Assembly (NCBI GenBank): GCA_958510825.1
Contig: OY294048.1
Span: 33,445,026-33,509,025, forward strand
Length of the DNA stretch: 64,000 nt
Direction: 5' to 3'
Source: Brachypterus glaber
Lineage: Eukaryota > Arthropoda > Insecta > Coleoptera > Kateretidae
Shown: one piece after another, positions 21,403 through 32,526 of the stretch
Numbering within the stretch: the stretch's first letter is position 1
Layout of the letters: each line of letters begins with the position of its first letter
Program-made: the position numbers and the translations under genes
Notes under the pieces: generated by a model
What the model saw: only the letters and a program-made list of their open reading frames with translations
Database searches by the model: none
What the model was told of the DNA's origin: nothing

Positions 21403-21898
21403 TTAGTAGTTTGTTTATACTGTCAGTACTGTCAGATCGTCATTTGTTTCTGTTCATTTTTCGACTTCTACTGTGTTTTAATTGTTTTTTTGCTGCTTTT
21501 GTTTATAACTTTAAACCTAACCTGTATTGTTGCTTTATGAAGAGCAAAGGGTCAATCCCTGGTATACTCAAAGTAGGTGTACAAAATCCCGAAACCAAAA
21601 CACACCTCAAAAAATTCTTATAAAATAATTTAAAAAAACTATTTCGACGTTTTTCGTTGATATTTATTGTTTTTTGTTGAATTTTTTACAATTTTTATTT
21701 GACACAAAACTAAGGTTAAAAATACTCGTCAAAAACAACAATAGTAGTGCGCATGTGTTTATCTCAGTTTCCCCATTTTTTCTCAGATGCGCAAGTTTAT
21801 CTCAGATGCGCAAGTTTATCTCAGATGCGCTAGGCACATTTATCACAGTATTCCGCATTTGCGCAACGGCTTTGGAGGTCTTTGGAGGGCTGCATATT
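21403..21898. other. Non-coding DNA with a short tandem
   Basis: No gene seen. TCAGATGCGCAAGTTTATC repeats about three times at 21783-21832. Confidence 0.45.
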
Positions 21899-21910
21899 CT
21901 ACTACTACTA

Positions 21911-21964
<54 letters not shown>

Positions 21965-21965
21965 T
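21899..21965. repeat. CTA microsatellite
   Basis: About 22 near-perfect CTA units. Shorter CTA runs stand at the same position in the other two Crypton-like repeat units (near 22935 and 23322). Confidence 0.9.
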
Positions 21966-21969
21966 TATA

Positions 21970-22616
21970 TAAACTACTATTATTAAAAAAGATTGAAGCC
22001 TTAATGCAATCTTTTTGAATCATGCAGTTGATATTTCAAAGTTTGCAACGTTAATTGCTTTTCTTTTAAGAAAAGCAATTAACGTTGAAAACTCTTAAAA
22101 GAGGAAAAATACTGAATATCGGCCTAAAAAATCGAAGATTTTTAAGGAAGAAGAGAAATCCGATAATGTTTATTTAAATGTAAAAGTAGCTATGATATCT
22201 GGTATAGCAAGTAAAAAAGAAGAATCATACAATATGAAAATAGAAGATATTCCAGATAACGGGTCGTTTATTCTAGTCAAAATTCCTAATACTAAAACTA
22301 ATATTCAGCGGACATTTACGATTACTTATCAAGAATAAAACAATAAGTTACTTAGAGATTTACAGAAAATATTTAAAGCTACGACTACAAAATTCAGTGT
22401 CTTCTCAACATTTCTTGGCAATGCGCAATGAAAGTCACTAATCAAGTCATTGTAGGTAAGAATAGAATAGGAAGTTGGCCCTCCAAATTCGCACAATGCT
22501 TGAATTTACCAGATCCACATTCATACACCGGTCATGCGTTAAGAAGAAGTTCGGCTATCGTTCTGCTGAATAAAGGTGTTGATTTTTTAGGGCTTAACCT
22601 CTTCCACTCTATATAA
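21970..22616 (+). pseudogene. Crypton-like tyrosine recombinase remnant, unit 1
   Basis: The first coding block (about 22165-22338) reads VKVAMISGIASKKEESYNM then IEDI, GSFILVKIPNTKTN. It corresponds to the N-terminal half of the catalytic domain of insect Crypton-type tyrosine recombinases, but the segment that should hold the first catalytic arginine is shortened. The second block (22428-22616) reads KFAQCLNLPDPHSYTGHALR then RSSA, including the H-x-x-R catalytic box. The frame breaks between the blocks, and sequence diverges before the expected catalytic tyrosine, so it is dead. A 24-bp inverted repeat near 22050-22085 (GTTAATTGCTTTTCTTT) lies upstream. Confidence 0.6.
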
Positions 22617-22911
22617 ATTTTAATCTGCTATAGGTTCCTATACCTTAAAAAATCGGCTGGAGAGGAAAGGGTTAAAAGACCTGGTGGTTGGCGATGAAGT
22701 TCTTTTGCCGATAGATATGTTGAAGATTATATACAGAACAAACTGGAATTTTCAAAGAAAATTTGCAGGAAGATCCTAAATTGACTTTTATTCCAGGTAA
22801 TGATTCCAACCTAAACCTAAACCGAATCTGCTTCAATTTCTACAGTATCTAATACGAAAATTTTTATACTGTTGGCTTATTTCGTTCGAAGAAGTGACAT
22901 ACTGAAATCAC
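22617..22911. repeat. Intervening DNA with uninterrupted copy of the Jockey target repeat
   Basis: 22650-22812 resembles 20257-20309 joined to 21005-21140 and lacks the Jockey insertion. The rest shows no feature. Confidence 0.55.
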
Positions 22912-23305
22912 CAGGTAGTTTATGGGCTGGATATTCTACTACTGCTACTTTGCAATATCAACTGCAATATTCAAAAAGATTGAAGCTTTAATACAATCTT
23001 TTTGAATAATATAGTGGATATTTCAAAGTTTACAACGTTAATTGCTTTTCTTAAAAGGAGTTATACTGGATATCGGCTAAAGAAATTTTTCAAGGGAGGA
23101 TATGTATATTATACATACATTATATACATTGTATAAATTAAGGAAGAACCCGACAGTTTATTTTTAAATTTAAAAATGTAAAAGTAGTTATATTTGATAT
23201 AGCAGGTGCTTACAGAAAAGAAGAATCATACAATATGAAAATAGAAGATATTCAAGATAACGGGTCGTTTATTCTAGTCAAAATATCTAATACTAAAACC
23301 AGCTA
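22912..23305 (+). pseudogene. Crypton-like recombinase remnant, unit 2
   Basis: Starts at the phrase TAGTTTATGGGCTGGATATT, with a short CTA run, the TTGAAGCTTTAATACAATC block, then coding sequence VVIFDIAGAYRKEESYNMKI and DNGSFILVKISNTKTS, followed by a stop. It keeps GAYRKEE, the segment with the first catalytic arginine that unit 1 lost. Directly followed by unit 3 at a junction repeating ACCAGSTAGTTTATGGGCTG. Confidence 0.6.
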
Positions 23306-23600
23306 GTTTATGGGCTGAATATTCTACTAATACTACTACTATTTTAAAATATAAACTGCATTATTCAAAAGGATTGAAGCTTTAATACAATCTTTTTGAA
23401 TAATGCAGTTGATATTACAAAGTTTGCAACGTTAATTGCTTTTCTTAAGAGGAGAAATACTGGATATCGGCTTAAGAAATTTTTCAAGGAAGGATATGTA
23501 TAAATTAGGGAAGAACCCGACAGTTTATTTTTAAATTTAAAATGTAAAAGTTGCTATGAGATTTGATATAGCAGGTGCTTACAGAAAAAAAATACTGGAC
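23306..23600 (+). pseudogene. Crypton-like recombinase remnant, unit 3 (truncated)
   Basis: Same order as unit 2: CTA run, TTGAAGCTTTAATACAATC, GTTAATTGCTTTTCTTAAG, then only the first residues of the recombinase block up to AGAYRK before the homology ends near 23590. Period from unit 2 is about 394 bp. Confidence 0.55.
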
Positions 23601-23799
23601 GTACAAATATAAAGATAAAGATAAAATCCTCCGTGGATCTATTACACTAGATATAGGGTCGTCAGAGTTGTATATACTTAAATATAAAATGGATACACAT
23701 ATTATTATGTGTAGATAAACACAGACATTAAAAGTATTAAAATAAATAAACATTTAAAACAGATAAACATTTAAATTTTGAACTATACAGAATTAAAAT

Positions 23800-24184
23800 T
23801 TTAACTGAAATACTCCTCGAGAGAGTAGTAGGCTTTCTCTAAAAGAAATTCTTTTAGTTTAACTTTAAAACTAATGTCTGAGTTTATGTTCCTAATTTTT
23901 TAGGTAGCTTAAATATTTTCAGTCATGTAATAAGGACTTTTTTCAAAAAATGTGGTGGTGTGTTTCGGAAAAGAAAACATGTTGTGGTATCTTGTTGCTA
24001 AACCAGTGTTTAAATCAGAATATTTTGTAAAGAGATGACTATTCATACGTCCAAAAACACAAATATTATATATAGAGAGAGAATAGATAGTTAGAATTTT
24101 TAATATTATGAAATGTGGTTTACAATGACCTCTATATTTAATACTGGATATGGTACTAACTTTTTTTTTGTAGAATTCGAGCAC
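23800..24184 (-). pseudogene. LINE C-terminal domain remnant
   Basis: The minus-strand frame 23909-24184 carries GHCKPHFIILKILTIYSLSI, TRYHNMFSFPKH and FEKSPYYMTENI. This pattern (LKILT.YSLYIY, then FxxSPxYM) is the C-terminal tail of many insect non-LTR ORF2 proteins. Beyond a stop it continues with LPKKLGT. Upstream catalytic parts are missing. Probably the same group as LINE A and LINE C. Confidence 0.55.
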
Positions 24185-24771
24185 TCACTGAAAGTCGACT
24201 AGCGACATCTACATTTTACACCACAAAGCTGTATCGCGTTTCTGTTAGTAAATAAACAAACAAAAAGATGACACCTTCATAAACATTGGTCTAAAATTAC
24301 TTCTTGAGGTAAAAGTTCTTTGGAATTATTGTTATTAGGAAGCCATTGCAAAGACCCCAAAGCTTTTAACCCCGTATGAAAATTATAGATACTTCGCTAG
24401 AAATTGTTTGTCTACTCTTCCTGTACATTATAATTATATTTAGAATAAAAATAGACCACTTTAAAATGTTTGTTTCCAGAAAATAAAGAAAATTAACTGA
24501 AACATGTCTAACGATTGACTATGAAATGTAAAACTAAACTAAAACATTCCGAAAACATGTTACTTCGAAAGAAGTGGGAACCAGACATATGCTGAGTATG
24601 TAAAACTGAGTTTTAGCAAAAAACCTGAACCGAACAACTCAAGTTTTAAACAAAAGGAAACAGTATACGTATAGGGTTACATGCTAAAACATAGTAAATA
24701 ATACTGTTGTAACTTATTGTGATAAAAAAGTAAGTATTTTGGGGTCCAGCATTTTTACCATGTTTATCAAA
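24185..24771. other. AT-rich non-coding DNA
   Basis: No gene or repeat recognised. Confidence 0.45.
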
Positions 24772-24882
24772 GGGAACGTTCAAGTATTACGTAACGCAAA
24801 TTTTGATCATTTTGGACCCCCCCCCCCCTGTAACGCTATTTTCCTATACCATTAACATCGGGCGTAACACTCCAAAATGACG
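24772..24882 (+). mobile_element. GGGAACGTT MITE, one-ended copy
   Basis: Begins GGGAACGTTCAAGTATTACG, has a C run near 24820, and ends at CTCCAAAATGAC; the second arm is missing, as at 20142-20256. Confidence 0.7.
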
Positions 24883-25086
24883 GTGGTTAAAGCTAATAAA
24901 AGAAGAGAAAGTTACATACAAAAATGGTTACACTTAATGTTAATTTTTATGGTATTGAAAAAAGTACTTTTTTGGTTTATTCTTCATAAACTCACACTAA
25001 ATTAGCATATTCTACATATTGTACAAACGTAAATTATATTGAACACAAGGAAAGCATCAAATTTTTAGGTTACAATTACAACTTAA

Positions 25087-25202
25087 GGCATATCCAGAGG
25101 CTCGCATAACAACCATTACAAGATACATGACGACACATCAAGTCAATCCTGGCATCACATTCTTATGTACTATGCTTGTTATGCGAGTCTTTGGATAGGC
25201 CC
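25087..25202. mobile_element. Small palindromic MITE, relative at 42600-42690
   Basis: ATATCCAGAGGCTCGCATAA pairs with an end reading TTATGCGAGTCTTTGGATAG. About 116 bp. The sequence near 42600-42690 (CAGGCTCGCACAACAAACAT...) is a one-armed relative. Confidence 0.65.
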
Positions 25203-25642
25203 TTTCCAGGAAAACAGTACCGACATCTGTTAAATTTTCGATACACTACGATTTATGCATAATTATGCTATTTATGCGATCTGTGGTGTAAAACGGGCTG
25301 CGTCCCTTACTATCTTGCATAACTGGACGGAGTATTAGTATATCACATTAAAAAAGGTAAGCGAAGAGTTGTGTACGCTATTTTTCCTACGACCATGTAT
25401 TTTTCATTAAGAAATTCATAAAAATTTAGCAAATAAAACATTGACATTTTAAAACTTTCAAAATGTTAGTTTGACTTTTCCCCAGAACGCACACTACACT
25501 ACTGCCATCGAAATCGGTATGTTATCTATATACTTGTTACGAAAAGTACATCATGCAGCCTATAAACTCGTGTGATATGAAAATATCACAAGAATACATA
25601 TAGTGAACACGTGAAATATAAGGAATTATGCATACTTGGTCG
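25203..25642. other. Non-coding DNA
   Basis: No gene or repeat recognised. Confidence 0.4.
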
Positions 25643-25650
25643 TAGGAAAT

Positions 25651-25903
25651 CAATGAACTAATAACTCTTCTTTCTAGAATACGCATACCGTTAAAATAAA
25701 GTATCGCCAACATCTCAGTTTGTTTGTAAACAAATAGTAGGTATATTCAGGCCTGAACAATAACAATTACCAGTAACTGGTATTGTGGTCTCTGTTAGAA
25801 CAAAGATGTGCGATAAGACAGACGAATGTTTATGTTGCCGACGTTTTCGTCAGTTTTAATGAATGAAATGCGTATTCTAGAGAGAAGAGTTATTAGTTCG
25901 TTG
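25651..25903. mobile_element. MITE, CAACGAACTAAT family, copy 1
   Basis: 253 bp with ends CAATGAACTAATAACTC and GAGTTATTAGTTCGTTG; the inverted ends extend for about 35 bp through CTAGAATACGCAT. Flanked by TAGGAAAT (25643-25650) and TAGAAAAT (25904-25911), an 8-bp duplication with one change. Non-coding. The 8-bp duplication suggests a hAT-type source. Confidence 0.8.
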
Positions 25904-25937
25904 TAGAAAATAGTAGTTTTCGTAACGAGTAAGCGAC

Positions 25938-26014
25938 TTTAGTCCTTAGTGCACGAGAAAAAAGTTTTTTGACGACGCGAAGCGAAGTCAAAAAATCATT
26001 CGAGTGCACTAAGA
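25938..26014. repeat. Palindrome with GCGAAGCG core
   Basis: GTCCTTAGTGCACGAG pairs imperfectly with TCGAGTGCACTAAGAAC around a TTTTTTGAC..GTCAAAAAA stem and a GACGCGAAGCGAAGTC core. It resembles the centre of the palindromic MITE at 12495-12704 in layout and may be a small MITE. Confidence 0.5.
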
Positions 26015-26376
26015 ACTTGTCGCAAACGAGTTGCGAACAACATTTTTCGTTCGATCTACAGTCTAGACTCTTGAAAAATGTACATTTTAAAGAATTACCT
26101 GTGTTTAATTTTAACATTTCAAAATTTTATAAACGTCAAATGACTTTTGTCAAAATGAAAGCTATGTGTACTTGTTTGGATAAATGAGTGTGCATCGTTG
26201 TCATTTCATTCAAATAAAAAGTACCCATATAATACAATATACCCATATAATATAATATACAAACTTATAACAATAGAAAACTTAATAAAATCTATCATTT
26301 TGTGGACTTTTTTTTTGAAAAACGCAGAATTTTTTTGTATGTGACCTAAAAATACACAGAAACAGTTTTATCAAAA

Positions 26377-26581
26377 ACCGGAGTCATCTTAGCAACAAAC
26401 AGGCCAGCAACAAAATTTCGGCCGGTCCGGCCTACTAGTCAGTAGTTAGCAACAAAAGTTGGCAACAAAGTTTTGGCCGGTCCGAAATTTGTTGTTGGCC
26501 GGTTTGTTGCTAACGTGACTAGTTCGGCCGGACCGGCCGAAATTTTGTTGCTGGCCTGTTTGTTGCTAAGATGACTCCGGT
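26377..26581. mobile_element. Palindromic MITE with 9-bp duplication
   Basis: 205-bp palindrome with ends ACCGGAGTCATCTTAGCAAC and its complement. The interior repeats AGCAACAAA-like phrases and CGGCCGGTCCGGCC cores. TTATCAAAA flanks both sides (26368-26376 and 26582-26590). Mutator-like elements typically give 9-bp duplications. Confidence 0.8.
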
Positions 26582-26590
26582 TTATCAAAA

Positions 26591-27244
26591 TCATGTGATT
26601 TTGTGGACTTTTTGAAAAAAAAAAACAAACGAAAGATTAATTTGTTTTTGGTCTTAAAATAAAGTAATATACATAAACTAAGAATAATAAATCAGTTATC
26701 CATATTTTTTTTGTAAAACGGTTATTTCTTGCACACCGTGGGAAATAAAGAGGATTTAAGCTCGGATTAAAGGATTTTATCTACTTTCAGCAAAAATGAA
26801 TTTATTTTTTGAAATATTTCCATTTTTATTTTACTCTTTGTTAAAAATAATGGAAGTAATTGCCATTTCCGGTTTAACCGGAAGTAAAAAGAATTAAAAA
26901 ATTCCCCAAAAAATCACAATAAATTTATAATACTATAAAATTAATATTACCAAAGAAGGGACTCGTTTTAAATAGGAGTTTTGGGCCAGTTAAGAAAAAT
27001 ATGTTTTTGTTTAAAAAATTGCAAAATGATAAAAAGAAATGATAAAAAACTGTGTTATTTTTTAATAAAGAACAAAATGAAACAAACATTAAAAACTCAG
27101 GAATTATTTGTTATCGAAAACCCGACAACACCGCATTATTCTTGCGCTAAATGTGACTATCATATTGAAAAAAAGCAATATTTTTTGTTATCTAAAAACC
27201 AACATAAATACATTTAGGTAGAATGTATAATAAAAACACTGTTC
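26591..27244. other. AT-rich non-coding DNA
   Basis: No recognisable gene. A 78-codon frame at 26981-27217 has no family resemblance that I can see and is probably chance. Confidence 0.4.
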
Positions 27245-27294
27245 AATATTAATTAAATATATTTATTTTTAAATAAATATATTTAATTAATATT
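27245..27294. repeat. Perfect AT palindrome
   Basis: Two 24-bp arms beginning AATATTAATTAAATAT, separated by TT. It could form a cruciform. Origin unknown. Confidence 0.8.
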
Positions 27295-27777
27295 AAAAGT
27301 TAAAAGTATATGTGTAACTTTTTCATAATCTAGTTACATCATATCATGGAAATAAACTAATTTGACATGTTGAAAGCCACATTAAATTACTTGTCTTGGG
27401 TAACACTGTCCTATGGAACTACATGCTTTGGTTTATCGTTGAAACTGCTGGTTTGCTTACAATGTTATAGTATAAATACCTCAAAAATAACTCCATAATC
27501 GTACTGAAACCTAAGAAACTAGTAACATAAGTCTAATTACACATTAAGTTATAGTATATTAAATCCGTAAAAACTAATAAAACCAACAAAATATTTTAAT
27601 ATTATAGTCAAGAGCAGTGAACACAACACAGGCTCTTTCTTTTGGCCCCACTGTAGTAGTTAATTTGGAAAGTTATTTTTATTTTGACGAGATGACATTT
27701 GACACTTGAAGTTTCGTGCAATGTTGCCAAATTGTACATTGGCATATGTCAAAATTCTTAATTAAAATAATTAATTA

Positions 27778-27782
<5 letters not shown>
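27295..27782. other. Non-coding DNA
   Basis: No feature recognised. Confidence 0.4.

Positions 27783-27813
<31 letters not shown>
27783..27813. repeat. TTA microsatellite
   Basis: About ten TTA units. It lies directly at the 3' end of the minus-strand frame at 27810-28064, in the position of a LINE AAT-type tail. Confidence 0.85.
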
Positions 27814-27814
<1 letters not shown>

Positions 27815-28064
27815 TACAACAGTAAGGGCATAGTATGTTCCGGGATGTAAAAAGGGCTGAAATTTTGGCGAAGTATTTATTTTTTATGTATCTATAAGCA
27901 TGTAGTCTTATCTTTGCAGGCGATTTAGCCCAAAATGCGATACCCTCCTTTAGGCTAAATCTTTTAAAAATTATAGAAGAACATCCAAACTTTAAAAATT
28001 TTTGTACGTTCTGTCTTCTTCCTGTGCATAATTTACACAAAAAGTCTAATTTTACATTTAACAA
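27810..28064 (-). pseudogene. Possible LINE 3' end with AAT tail
   Basis: An 84-codon minus-strand frame with FKRFSLKEGIAFWAKSPAK and ending CPYCCN, directly followed (minus orientation) by the AAT microsatellite. The layout resembles LINE B, but I recognise no conserved reverse-transcriptase block, so this is inference from context. It may be chance. Confidence 0.25.
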
Positions 28065-28423
28065 TTCCTGTGTATTCGAGGACAGATTTTCGAGTTTTAG
28101 AGTTATATATCGCTGAATTGACCCTTAACTAAGAGGGGCCAAAACGCGAATTTAATTTCCTTGGAATTCCGCCAAGTAGTTGTATCATTGCGCTATTGCT
28201 TCTTGTTCAGCCCTAAAGTCTTTCTTTTTGTTTGACTTTCCAGTTTTATCAACAACGATAAACCTAATGTAGGTTTCAGCATTCTTTTTACTTTTCCCAG
28301 CAGTTTAAAAGTGCAAGTTAAAATATATTTTTAAATAAGCTTATTTTTTTACAATTTTTTTTGTAAAAACTGCATTTTTTCATTAACCTTCATGAAAAAA
28401 AAAAACATTTTTAAATATTCATA

Positions 28424-28705
28424 CAGTGCGCGTGAAAAGTACGAAACACTTAGTTGAGTGCCCAAGAATGAACCAAGCAAAAGATTTGAAGGGGATAGGG
28501 GAATCTCAACGCCCGTGCCCCTCATTGGCCGTGTTCAAATTAGATGCGCAAAGGTTTCTTTTGCAGACTGCAGACGCGACGATCACCGAAACGACTCCTA
28601 TCCATACTACTGCACTGGCGTCCCCTTCAAATATTTTGCTTCGTACATTCTTGGCTACTCAACTTACCTATCATTCAACGTGTTTCGTACTTTTTACGCG
28701 CGCTT
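28424..28705. mobile_element. TA-flanked MITE with CGCG-AAAAGTACGAAACAC ends
   Basis: GCGCGTGAAAAGTACGAAAC at the left pairs with GTTTCGTACTTTTTACGCGC at the right. TA lies at 28422-28423 and near 28706-28709, as for Tc1/mariner-type elements. Three overlapping open frames cross the interior but show no conserved domain and stop just outside the ends, so I treat the interior as non-coding. Confidence 0.65.
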
Positions 28706-28709
28706 TATA

Positions 28710-29880
28710 TAATTACACACGAGGCTGAGAATTATGTGGGAAAAATTCGCTGTTTTCATGAAAATTTGCTGTCTGGAAATAATTACGACTGGGGCTTCGC
28801 CTTGCGATGCCCCTGAAGTATTTATTTAATTTGACAGCAAATTTGAATGAAAACTGTGAATTTTTCCCGATAATTCGGAGAATCATGTGTAGTTCGGAAG
28901 ATTATTTTTTAAAGATTTATAATATGTCAAACAACTTTTATATATTTTCATCGCAAAAGGATATAAATTGTTTTATTACTTATCTTAATATTTTTACAGA
29001 CAAATTCTTTAATTTGTTTAATTTAATTCCATTCTCAATGGAGCTCTCTACAACTAGAATTATGAAACAAAAGACGTCTACCCTATCTCTATCTTATTTG
29101 TGCTACATTTTCCAGCCAACCAAATAAATACTGTATTTGTTTTTCATACAACAAATACAGTATTAATTTGGTTGGCCGGAAAGTGTAGCAGTGAGGGGCA
29201 CGAACGAACATAGCTAATGTGCATCTATAGAATAAGATAATTCTACTAAAATTTAGATGGCGCCAGTAATTTCTTTAATATAGTTACACTTTTCGCCCGG
29301 CCAAGTAAATATTGTATTTGTTCAACAAAGAACAAATACAGAATTTGTTTGGTTGGGTGGAAGTAGGAGTGTATGTATGTCTTCTATCCTTTTTGGGTAG
29401 AACTTTTGTCCCTGTCTAATTTAACGGGAGAAATCTCCATTGCTAAACTAAAACTTTTTTGTCCATTTTTAAATTGCAAATTATGCTTCTGTCATTAATT
29501 CAGTCACTTACTGCAGTACTGACTAACGCGTAACTACGCTAGGCTTGCAACATGTTCATAAAAGTCAACCTATAAAAACTGTCATTACATTTTATAAAAA
29601 GACTATTTTGTGGTATTTTTTGGTAAATAATAAAGTAATAACAATAATTATAAATAGTAATATATTCATATTTAATTATTAATTAGTTTTAGATATGGAA
29701 TCTTGCTGTAAAAGAGAAATACTAAAAAACAAAATACTAGAGCGATTCTCACTAGAATTTTCTACAGTAGAAAATTCCCGATATAACTGTAATATGACTG
29801 GACAGAAATAAACACGTGGTCAGAAATACTGTTAAATGATTGGTTGATAAAAACGTTAAAAAATAATCAGAACAATTATA
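28710..29880 (+). repeat. Long interspersed repeat, copy 1, split by MITE
   Basis: 28710-29037 and 29441-29880 match 37330-38070 in order. The left part forms an imperfect hairpin: GGGAAAAATTCGCTGTTTTC ... CTGTGAATTTTTCCC around a GGGGCTTCGCC..GATGCCCC core. A further inverted piece lies at 38980-39085. The double-hairpin MITE (29040-29438) sits in it. Non-coding; transposon class unknown. Confidence 0.7.
29040..29438 (+). mobile_element. Double-hairpin MITE, copy 2, with empty-site paralogue
   Basis: Inserted between CTCAAT and ATTGCTAAAC. The uninterrupted paralogue at about 37650 reads CTCAATTGCTAAAC, so the target was AATT and AT was duplicated. Interior as in copy 1, with one mismatch in the first stem. 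Confidence 0.85.
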
Positions 29881-30149
29881 AAAATTTTCAATAAACATCC
29901 AATTAAAATAAAAAATGACTTTAGATTATAAAATAGTAAGCGGCATTACTTGTGTTGTATTCCAGTGTTATTAAATAATATATTAATAAATTAATTTTTT
30001 TATATACTGCACTGATAGAAATGTTGTTTTAATATAGGCGCTAATCACATTTTGTAATAATATAGCATATTATGCTATAACATAAATAAGGTATACAATA
30101 CAACAACCAAACAACAACAAATGTTATCCTATGTCATAGTTAGTACTAT
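29881..30149. other. AT-rich non-coding DNA
   Basis: No feature recognised. Confidence 0.4.
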
Positions 30150-30239
30150 ACTATAGTACAATTGGTGGTTGGCGCATATATAGATAACACCCATCACCCA
30201 ATCTGTGGCACTACCAACAAAGACATCAAAATGAAACCC

Positions 30240-30700
30240 CTACCAGGCATTACGGTCCTATCTATCTTTAACTTCGTCAGGGCTACAGCGTGGGTTCGAG
30301 TCCCCGCGATGGAAGACAAATTATTTAGTTCATGCGATGGGACATTGAGATTTGTGTCCGACTGTACATTATGGCTGCTCTCTTTGTGGCATTGAGAATT
30401 GTGGCCGACTATTACGATCTCTACGTCCTTAGCAAAGGATCCCAGGTCTACACAGTATGGCTGCTCTTCTTGTGACATGGAGAATTGTGGCCGACTATAC
30501 AGTAAGGATGCTCTCTTTGTGATCTTATCCTGAATTGTTGAATTTGAATCTACTTGCCTTAGATTGAACTAGGTGGCAGATATAATAGTTTGTTCAATTT
30601 CTATAAAAAAGAATTGTTGGACAAAAATTGTATATATGCCTTACAAACAGTGGTTCGAAAGTCACTATAAGCCGGTGGTCCACAGAAGGTAGTATGCACA
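30240..30700 (+). mobile_element. SINE-like element with B box, internal repeats and shared tail
   Basis: GTGGGTTCGAGTCCCCGCG at about 30289-30309 matches a tRNA T-arm/B box. Downstream, GCTGCTCTCTTTGTGGCA and GAATTGTGGCCGACTA phrases recur three to four times (30340-30530). The tail phrase GGTTCGAAAGTCACTATAAG, then CCGGTGGT (30650-30685), is shared with the clear SINE at 54579-54848. No good A box is visible, so the head may be degenerate. Confidence 0.5.
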
Positions 30701-31193
30701 TTTGGCATTTGGCCTGCGTGCAAGTGATATTATCATGCATTACTGTGGTATTATCCCCCTTCAATGTAACTTTTTTTTATCTTCAACTTGTCCCAAACAA
30801 AAGTTCTCCGCTAGTTCCTGCCCCTGAGCTAGTCCATGACCTAGATACACTTCTGTGTCTGTGTTTGGACAAATTTTGTTTATAAATGCTGAGAAGGGAC
30901 CAAATTAGAACTTTTAATCTATAATTCGCTGTTTCCGTAACATACTGCGGGTTGGCCCCTGTTTTTGGCATATTTAAAGCAAAATACTGCATTTTAGCGA
31001 ACTTTAGCTTTAATTTTTTAAACATAGGTACTGCAAATAAGTCATGTAATTGTTTGTTTTTGATCCATTTTATTAATTTTATGACTTACTGAGGGAAAAA
31101 TTAAATTTTATGGCGATTGGTAACAAAATCTCATTTTTTGAAGTTTTGTAAAATACTGCGTTCCAGCTACCCACGGAAGTATACATATGTATT
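30701..31193. other. Non-coding DNA
   Basis: No feature recognised. Confidence 0.4.
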
Positions 31194-31195
31194 TA

Positions 31196-32524
31196 CACTG
31201 AAAAAATTATTTTGTAAAATTACTATATCTATCGCTGGTTATTTTTTGCCAAACACTATCAAAGTAAATTTATTAGCGTAATATATTTTTACTACTAGTT
31301 ATGTAAAAATACGTATTAAATTATTTTCTAAAATTACAAAACATTTGTTTAAATTATCACAATAGTATTGATAATATTACAAAAGAATACTTAAAATTCA
31401 TAAGAGACGAGTAAAATTACCATACTATATTTCCAATCGTTGTTTATATTTGTTGTATTTATAATAGCAGTTTTAATTTCTTTTATAGTATATTTACAAA
31501 AATATTGTAAATTTATTGCTTAATTAAACAACTTATTTGTAATTCTACACATTATTATTACAAATATTTCACATATTTGCGATAACTATTACAGTGATTT
31601 TAGAAGTTGCAAAAAAAAAGTTACATATTTTTTTTTTAAAACGCAGTGTAATTTCACATTATTTTTGCGAAATGTTATCGAAACTTAAAATTATTTTGCA
31701 GAATTTTACAATTTTACTGCTATGTATAGAAAAGAAAATGTAAAACAAATGGTGTGGGTATGAAGTTAAAACTACAAATAAAACACATTATAAACTGAAA
31801 GGTGTTTTTATTACATAAATATTTTAAGAAACTATACTACTATAATACTAAAAAACTAGAATAATTGTCTCTGTGTGTTTCAAATGTCCCGCCAATGCAT
31901 TTTATCTCGTAAAGGGTTAAAGATCATTAAAAAATTTCAAAAACACAGATAAAAACCTATTCTTCTTAAAAAATTTACCTGCCGACAGCTCTGCACAACT
32001 ATGGATATATTAGGCAAAATGTAACCTACACCTACAAAAACTACAAAATAACATCCAAATAACGAGGATAACTTACTTATCGATTATAAATATAACAAAA
32101 CTATACAAAACTCAGCTAAAACATTTGCCGGCGTCTCACAACAACGTGCTACGGCATAAACTTGTACAAGGAGAAGCACGCATCAGGCTGTTCTGCTTCG
32201 TTGCTAGTCTTATTAAGGTAAATTCACAGTAACTGTAGTAATAACGAAATTTTGTTTGTAAAATTAATAAGGTTTTGTTAATTTACATTAAAAGATAAAA
32301 AGTTCTTTAAAATTAAATTTTACTTATACAATGCTTATAGTAAAATTCTTAATAGATAAAGTAAAAATACTGATTATTGTATAAAACTAACAACAGTTTG
32401 CTAAATAAAATTACAACATTTTTGTAAATATATATATATATTATTTTCACTAAGATAATTGCATTAATATTGTAAATTGCAACTTACTAATTATTGTGTA
32501 ATTTTACCCCTATTTTTTTCAGTG
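31196..32524. mobile_element. AT-rich TA-flanked non-autonomous element
   Basis: 1,329 bp. Ends CACTGAAAAAA and TTTTTTTCAGTG, flanked by TA at 31194-31195 and 32525-32526. Inner bases near the ends also pair (GTAAAATT/AATTTTAC). The interior is AT-rich with many TTTGTAAATT-like phrases and no coding frame. The ends resemble those of the 55237-55392 element. Tc1/mariner-type TA insertion is inferred. Confidence 0.7.
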
Positions 32525-32526
32525 TA

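Noticed and set aside
21787..22023. Poly-threonine, poly-leucine and poly-serine frames
   Set aside because: Translation of the CTA microsatellite in different frames.
28426..28816. Three overlapping open frames, up to 100 codons, as a host gene
   Set aside because: They lie within a TA-flanked MITE, overlap in three frames, and show no conserved domain.
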